The notes beneath the pieces are model-generated. The model ran no database searches, had not been told where the DNA came from, and saw nothing but the letters and a program-made list of their open reading frames with translations. A stretch of 9,804 bases of DNA, taken from contig MWJR01000063.1 of assembly GCA_002127415.1 (NCBI GenBank), forward strand, positions 1-9,804. The letters are read 5' to 3'. The stretch is from Calditrichaeota bacterium AABM5.125.24 (GTDB taxonomy: Bacteria; Electryoneota; AABM5-125-24; Hatepunaeales; Hatepunaeaceae). Numbering within the stretch: position 1 is the stretch's first letter; each line of letters starts with the position of its first letter. The position numbers and the translations under genes were made by a program. Shown here piece after piece: positions 6,695 to 9,804 of this stretch.

Positions 6695-8149
6695 ATGGCA
6701 GAGGATCAGTTCAAACTCGAACAGATAGCCCCTTTCAGGTGGCGGTTGCCGAAGGGCAGCGTTACCGGCATGCGTGTGCCCGGGGAGATCATCGCCTCTC
6801 CCGAAATGATTCCCCGAATTATAAACGACCGGACTCCGCTCCAGGTGGCCAACGTGGCGACTCTGCCCGGCATAGTGAGGGCTTCACTGGCAATGCCGGA
6901 CATCCACTGGGGCTACGGATTCCCGATCGGAGGCGTCGCAGCTTTCGATCTGGAAGAGGGGATCATCTCACCGGGAGGGGTCGGCTACGACATAAACTGC
7001 GGGGTCTCTCTGATACGAAGCGATATGAAAGCCGGCGATGTGCGTAACCGGATCCCCAAGCTGATCGACGCCCTATTCAACACAGTGCCCTGCGGTGTCG
7101 GATCGGAAGGCCGGATAAAGTTGTCAAACCGGGACTTGAATCAGGTTCTGGAGACAGGCGCCGGGTGGGTTGTCAAACAGGGGCTGGCGGACAGTGCCGA
7201 TCTCGACCATATGGAGGAGCGCGGAGCCCTTGGTGGCGGGGATTCAACGTTAGTGTCCAATCGAGCTCAGGAGCGGGCACAGAGGCAGCTCGGCACACTC
7301 GGCTCCGGCAATCACTTCCTCGAGATTCAGGAGGTGACCGATATTTACCATCGGGAGGCAGCCGAGGCTTTCGGGCTGTTCAAAGGTCAGATGGTGGTTA
7401 TGGTTCACAGCGGATCCCGCGGACTCGGACACCAGGTCTGTGATGAAGCTCTCAAGGTGATGCAAGGGGTGGTGCGTCGTCAGCAGATTGATCTACCGGA
7501 CCGGCAGCTTGCCTGCGCACCGTTCAAATCCAGAGAGGGTCGGGAATACTTCGCCGCGATGAACTGCGCCGCCAACTTCGCCTGGGGAAACCGGCTGGTG
7601 ATGGTCAGTTTGACAAGGCGAATTTTCGAGGACTTCTTTAAGCATCCCTGGCCAGAGCTCGGACTACGGATGGTCTGGGATGTCTGTCACAACATAGCCA
7701 AGGTAGAGGAATACGAGGTGGGCGGTCGCCGGCAGAAGCTGTGCGTTCACCGCAAGGGTGCCACCTGTGCCTTCGGGCCGGGTAATCCAACCCTGCCCGA
7801 AGACTACCGTCAGATAGGACAGCCGGTCATCATCCCCGGTGACATGGGTCGGGCTTCGTTCGTGCTGGTCGGAACTGACCGGGCAACCGAAACGACATTC
7901 AGCAGCACCTGCCACGGCGCCGGTCGGATACTCTCCCGTAAGGCGGCAGTTCAAGCCACCAAAGGGCAGGATATCGTTCGTCAGTTGGCTGCAAAGGGGA
8001 TTACCGTGCGGGCTCGAGGTCGCTGGACGCTGAACGAGGAGGTCCCTGAGGCTTACAAGGACGTGGGCGAGGTTGTAGAAGTTGTTCATGGCGCAGGGAT
8101 ATCGCAGAAGGTCGCACGCATGAAGCCGCTTGGGACGGTCAAAGGGTAA
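6695..8149 (+). CDS. rtcB: RNA-splicing ligase RtcB (3'-phosphate/5'-OH RNA ligase)
   Basis: RtcB joins RNA ends carrying 2',3'-cyclic phosphate or 3'-phosphate to 5'-hydroxyl ends, using GTP and Mn2+. In bacteria it serves RNA repair. The 484 aa match the intein-free archaeal enzyme, and all active-site positions are present: D99 and C102 in GYDINCGV, N206 and H207 in GSGNHFLE, H238 in HSGSRGLGH, H332 in DVCHN, and H407 in CHGAGR, the histidine that carries GMP. Spacings parallel Pyrococcus horikoshii RtcB (D95, C98, H203, H234, H329, H404, from memory). HRKGATCAFGPG is also intact. No intein is present. The start gives the usual N terminus leading to RWRLPKGSVTGMRVPG. It forms a probable two-gene unit with archease. 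No sigma-54 site or RtcR regulator gene is visible. Confidence 0.97.
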   Translation: MAEDQFKLEQIAPFRWRLPKGSVTGMRVPGEIIASPEMIPRIINDRTPLQVANVATLPGIVRASLAMPDIHWGYGFPIGGVAAFDLEEGIISPGGVGYDINCGVSLIRSDMKAGDVRNRIPKLIDALFNTVPCGVGSEGRIKLSNRDLNQVLETGAGWVVKQGLADSADLDHMEERGALGGGDSTLVSNRAQERAQRQLGTLGSGNHFLEIQEVTDIYHREAAEAFGLFKGQMVVMVHSGSRGLGHQVCDEALKVMQGVVRRQQIDLPDRQLACAPFKSREGREYFAAMNCAANFAWGNRLVMVSLTRRIFEDFFKHPWPELGLRMVWDVCHNIAKVEEYEVGGRRQKLCVHRKGATCAFGPGNPTLPEDYRQIGQPVIIPGDMGRASFVLVGTDRATETTFSSTCHGAGRILSRKAAVQATKGQDIVRQLAAKGITVRARGRWTLNEEVPEAYKDVGEVVEVVHGAGISQKVARMKPLGTVKG

Positions 8150-8162
8150 GCGTAATAGTTTT

Positions 8163-8186
8163 ATAATTTGGTAAAACCCCAATTAT
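8163..8186. terminator. Weak hairpin between convergent genes
   Basis: ATAATT (8163-8168) pairs with AATTAT (8181-8186), and GG (8170-8171) can pair with CC inside it. It fills the 33-bp gap between the rtcB stop and the stop of the facing glycosyltransferase, where a two-way terminator is expected. The stem is AT-rich and there is no clean T-tract on either strand, so the call leans mostly on position. Confidence 0.25.
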
Positions 8187-9448
8187 TCAGGAATTGAAAG
8201 ATCATTTTCTATATCGTCATGTCTATACTCAAGGAAAGCACAGTAATTCTTCAAGTATCTGTCTAATGACAAACATTTCTCAGCATATTTACGTGCGTTT
8301 GCAGACATACTTTTCAGCTTACTCCGATCTTTATACAGTAACAAAATGCTTTTGATCATATCATCTATTAAATACTCCTGTCTACACAAATATCCGTTGT
8401 AACTATCTTTAATAAATTCCTTAGGTCCGCCTGCTCGTGAAGCTATCAATGGAAGTCCAGATGCTAATGCTTCGCAACCACAAAGTGAAAAAGCCTCTTT
8501 ACACACAAACGGTAAGACAGCCAGATCAGCAGCTTTGTAGTAAATCGGCATCTCATTAGCATTTACACCATTCACCCATATAACGTTATTTGAATTTCTT
8601 AAGATTCTCTCCAATTCATCCTTTTTACTCAAATCAAGTGATCTGTGAATATACCCAACAACCAGAAATGTCCATGAATATCTTCTCCTTTTTGCAATGT
8701 CTATCAATTTTAATAGATACGAGGTTCCCTTATAGGCAGCAAGCTTCGAAGGAAATATCAATACAAATTCTGAATCCTTAATTCCTATTTTTCTTCTAAT
8801 AGAAGACTTTTCATTTTTACTCGGCATACAAAATAATTCTGTATTTGTACCATTAGGAATTGTTATGCTTAAAGGTGTAAGTCTAGGCAAATTTCTGAAA
8901 AGATGCCTTGTTTGCTCATACGATAAAGTTGTTAAGTAATCCAATGAATCATACTGTTTGACGTCTAATTTATAATCGAATACTCTTTGTGACAATGCTA
9001 TTTTACATTCTGGTAATATAGTTCTAAAATCACAAGTTAAATCAAATACGTTCCATAATAATATATTTTTAATATTAAACTCACGTATTATATCCGCAAC
9101 TATAATTGACACTGGACTAAAAATATTGTGCCTAGTAGCCTCATTCTTCAGTTCTCTTAATAATCTATTTTGGATTCTTTTTATTAATGGATATTTGCAT
9201 TTGAATTGCACAATTGGGGCCGAGCTTTCCATCATTAAGTCATATTCTTTTTCGGTATAGTAAGGCGATATAAGTAGATCCCGTCCTTCCCTAATCTTAA
9301 GTAGTTCCCAAAGTGTATAATTAAATGATCCATACTTATGGGGCGGAATAGGAGTACCTTCAAGATATATATGTGCCCACTCAAATGATGAATTCTCCCT
9401 AATATTTGAGTAAATATTTCTTCTTGTCAATAGCCTTTTCGCAGTCAT
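8183..9448 (-). CDS. Glycosyltransferase, GT4 family, AT-rich
   Basis: This is a predicted GT-B sugar transferase for surface polysaccharide; donor and acceptor are unknown. It is 421 aa from the ATG at 9448, with a weak GAG 8 nt upstream. A TTG at 9454 would add two residues. The C-terminal half is clearly GT4: LIFPSKLAAYKGTSYLL, FLVVGYIH, the E-x7-E motif in EAFSLCGCE (E318, E326), then ASGLPLIASRAGG and the DSYNGYLC loop. The N-terminal half is divergent and lacks the usual KILFVS-type opening strand, starting instead in a basic stretch and the SSFEWAHIYLEGTPIPPHKYG segment. Either this subfamily differs or the original N terminus was lost. Sampled lines are 23-42% G+C, far below rtcB. It converges on rtcB and follows the truncated GT2 gene in the same direction. 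Confidence 0.87.
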   Translation of the reverse strand: MTAKRLLTRRNIYSNIRENSSFEWAHIYLEGTPIPPHKYGSFNYTLWELLKIREGRDLLISPYYTEKEYDLMMESSAPIVQFKCKYPLIKRIQNRLLRELKNEATRHNIFSPVSIIVADIIREFNIKNILLWNVFDLTCDFRTILPECKIALSQRVFDYKLDVKQYDSLDYLTTLSYEQTRHLFRNLPRLTPLSITIPNGTNTELFCMPSKNEKSSIRRKIGIKDSEFVLIFPSKLAAYKGTSYLLKLIDIAKRRRYSWTFLVVGYIHRSLDLSKKDELERILRNSNNVIWVNGVNANEMPIYYKAADLAVLPFVCKEAFSLCGCEALASGLPLIASRAGGPKEFIKDSYNGYLCRQEYLIDDMIKSILLLYKDRSKLKSMSANARKYAEKCLSLDRYLKNYCAFLEYRHDDIENDLSIPE

Positions 9449-9457
9449 TTTCAAGAC

Positions 9458-9470
9458 TCATTATTATATT
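9458..9470. repeat. 13-bp direct repeat, left copy
   Basis: TCATTATTATATT occurs here and again at 9658-9670, exactly 200 bp apart, flanking the GT2 fragment. On the - strand each copy contains an ATG. The right-hand ATG starts the GT2 fragment; the left-hand one starts a 20-codon frame that is out of phase with the GT4 gene. The repeat is mostly A and T in an AT-rich region, so chance is possible. Confidence 0.45.
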
Positions 9471-9661
9471 ATTATTTTGGACGCATGTGCTTTGGAGCTT
9501 GGATATTCATCCTCTAACTCTTTACAGACCATCAAGATATTATCAGGTGAATTATCCTCAATAATTATTTCCTCACCAGATTCATCTTTCACCAATGCCG
9601 ATCCTATTTCCTGGCGCAGATATTTCTCATTATTATATACCTGTGTAATTACACTTATCAT
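9464..9661 (-). pseudogene. Truncated GT2 glycosyltransferase, N-terminal fragment
   Basis: From the ATG at 9661 this reads 65 aa. It opens MISVITQVYNNEKYLRQEI and continues with EEIIIEDNSPDN and ILMVCKELEDEYP, matching the first two strands of a GT2 (GT-A fold) domain, where the usual forms are VIIPVYN and EIIIVDDGSTD. It stops at 9464, before the DxD metal site and the acceptor half that a working enzyme needs. Full GT2 domains are usually well over 200 aa. A GGAA lies upstream of the start, so it may still be translated. It sits 15 bp ahead of the GT4 start and is bounded by a 13-bp direct repeat. A remnant left by deletion or recombination is the best reading. Confidence 0.7.
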
Positions 9662-9670
9662 TATTATATT
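9658..9670. repeat. 13-bp direct repeat, right copy
   Basis: This is the second copy of TCATTATTATATT, overlapping the start codon of the GT2 fragment on the - strand. It could mark a short-homology recombination junction or a shared translation-start region. Confidence 0.45.
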
Positions 9671-9694
9671 TCCATTATTTATTACCAAGTGCAA

Positions 9695-9726
9695 TTTATA
9701 GTGTACCTATCTATGCAGCTGCATAG
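9695..9726 (-). promoter_or_regulatory. Perfect 16-bp palindrome beside a -10-like box
   Basis: CTATGCAGCTGCATAG (9711-9726) is a perfect palindrome. On the - strand it is followed by TATAAA (9700-9695), a fair -10 box that could serve the GT2 fragment and the GT4 gene. The -35 region would fall inside the palindrome, as for an operator, but no good -35 hexamer is seen. The palindrome also contains the stop codon of the gene entering from the right, so part of it is coding sequence. Confidence 0.3.
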
Positions 9727-9804
9727 CGAACAGATTTAGCCTGGAAGTAGCTTCTTACGATATCTGGTCTTTTTTGAGTGCTGTGTAAGTAAGCCCGTAT
9801 GTTC
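9711..9804 (-). CDS. C-terminal end of an unrecognised gene, cut by the window edge
   Basis: The - strand is open from the right edge for 30 codons, reading NIRAYLHSTQKRPDIVRSYF and then QAKSVRYAAA before a TAG at 9711-9713. The mix of basic and aromatic residues and the RPDIVRSYF stretch look like real protein, perhaps the tail of a polysaccharide-synthesis or glycosyltransferase protein, which would fit the downstream genes. Too little is present to name a family. It runs in the same direction as the GT2 fragment, whose start lies 49 bp beyond this stop. Confidence 0.4.
   Translation of the reverse strand, partial: NIRAYLHSTQKRPDIVRSYFQAKSVRYAAA

Noticed and set aside
6695..8149. Intein in RtcB
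   Set aside because: Some archaeal RtcB genes carry one, but this frame has the normal 484-aa length with contiguous motifs.
388..8149. A defence or novel multi-gene system joining primase, glycosyltransferase and RNA ligase
   Set aside because: Each protein matches a well-known housekeeping, sugar or RNA-repair family with standard motifs. Adjacency alone does not support a joint system.
9458..9670. Target-site duplication of an insertion sequence
   Set aside because: The interval holds a GT2 fragment, with no transposase and no terminal inverted repeats.

Overview
The window is bacterial chromosomal DNA. It has a complete bacterial DnaG primase, short intergenic gaps, some Shine-Dalgarno-like starts, and surface-polysaccharide genes (glycosyltransferases and nucleotide-sugar enzymes) of the kind that make O-antigen or capsule. 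Lineage cannot be fixed from this sequence. A GC-rich Gram-negative bacterium, possibly from an uncultured phylum, is my best guess. Sampled lines of dnaG and rtcB run at about 57-67% G+C, while both glycosyltransferase genes have lines of only 23-42% G+C, so the window is a compositional mosaic.

Layout. Bases 1-387 are non-coding and rich in hairpins: a 9-bp perfect stem at 3-24, an 11-bp stem at 137-162, two diverged copies of one ~29-bp element at 178-206 and 280-308, and seven tandem 8-bp units at 326-381 whose last unit carries the probable dnaG ribosome-binding site. On the + strand follow dnaG (388-2202), a low-GC GT4 glycosyltransferase (about 2211-3371), a DegT/WbpE-like sugar aminotransferase (3390-4532), and a fused WbpB-like dehydrogenase plus WbpD-like N-acetyltransferase (4525-6111). 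After a 90-bp gap holding a stem-loop come archease (6202-6645) and the RNA ligase rtcB (6695-8149). Facing them on the - strand lies an AT-rich polysaccharide block: a GT4 glycosyltransferase (8183-9448), a truncated GT2 glycosyltransferase remnant (9464-9661), and the last 30 codons of a gene that enters from the right edge (9711-9804).

How the genes work together. The aminotransferase and the fusion protein look like three consecutive steps (3-oxidation, transamination, N-acetylation) making a UDP-2,3-diacetamido-2,3-dideoxy-hexuronic acid or a similar 3-acetamido sugar. The glycosyltransferases would build such sugars into a surface glycan. The 6-dehydrogenase (WbpA type) and the 2-epimerase (WbpI type) of that pathway are not in this window. 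Archease and RtcB form the usual RNA repair/ligation pair and are probably unrelated to the sugar genes. I see no CRISPR array, complete transposase, tRNA or rRNA. No clearly novel multi-gene system stands out. The most interesting points are the enzyme fusion with its C-terminal zinc-ribbon-like tail, the repeat-rich dnaG leader, and signs of gene decay and transfer in the AT-rich block.
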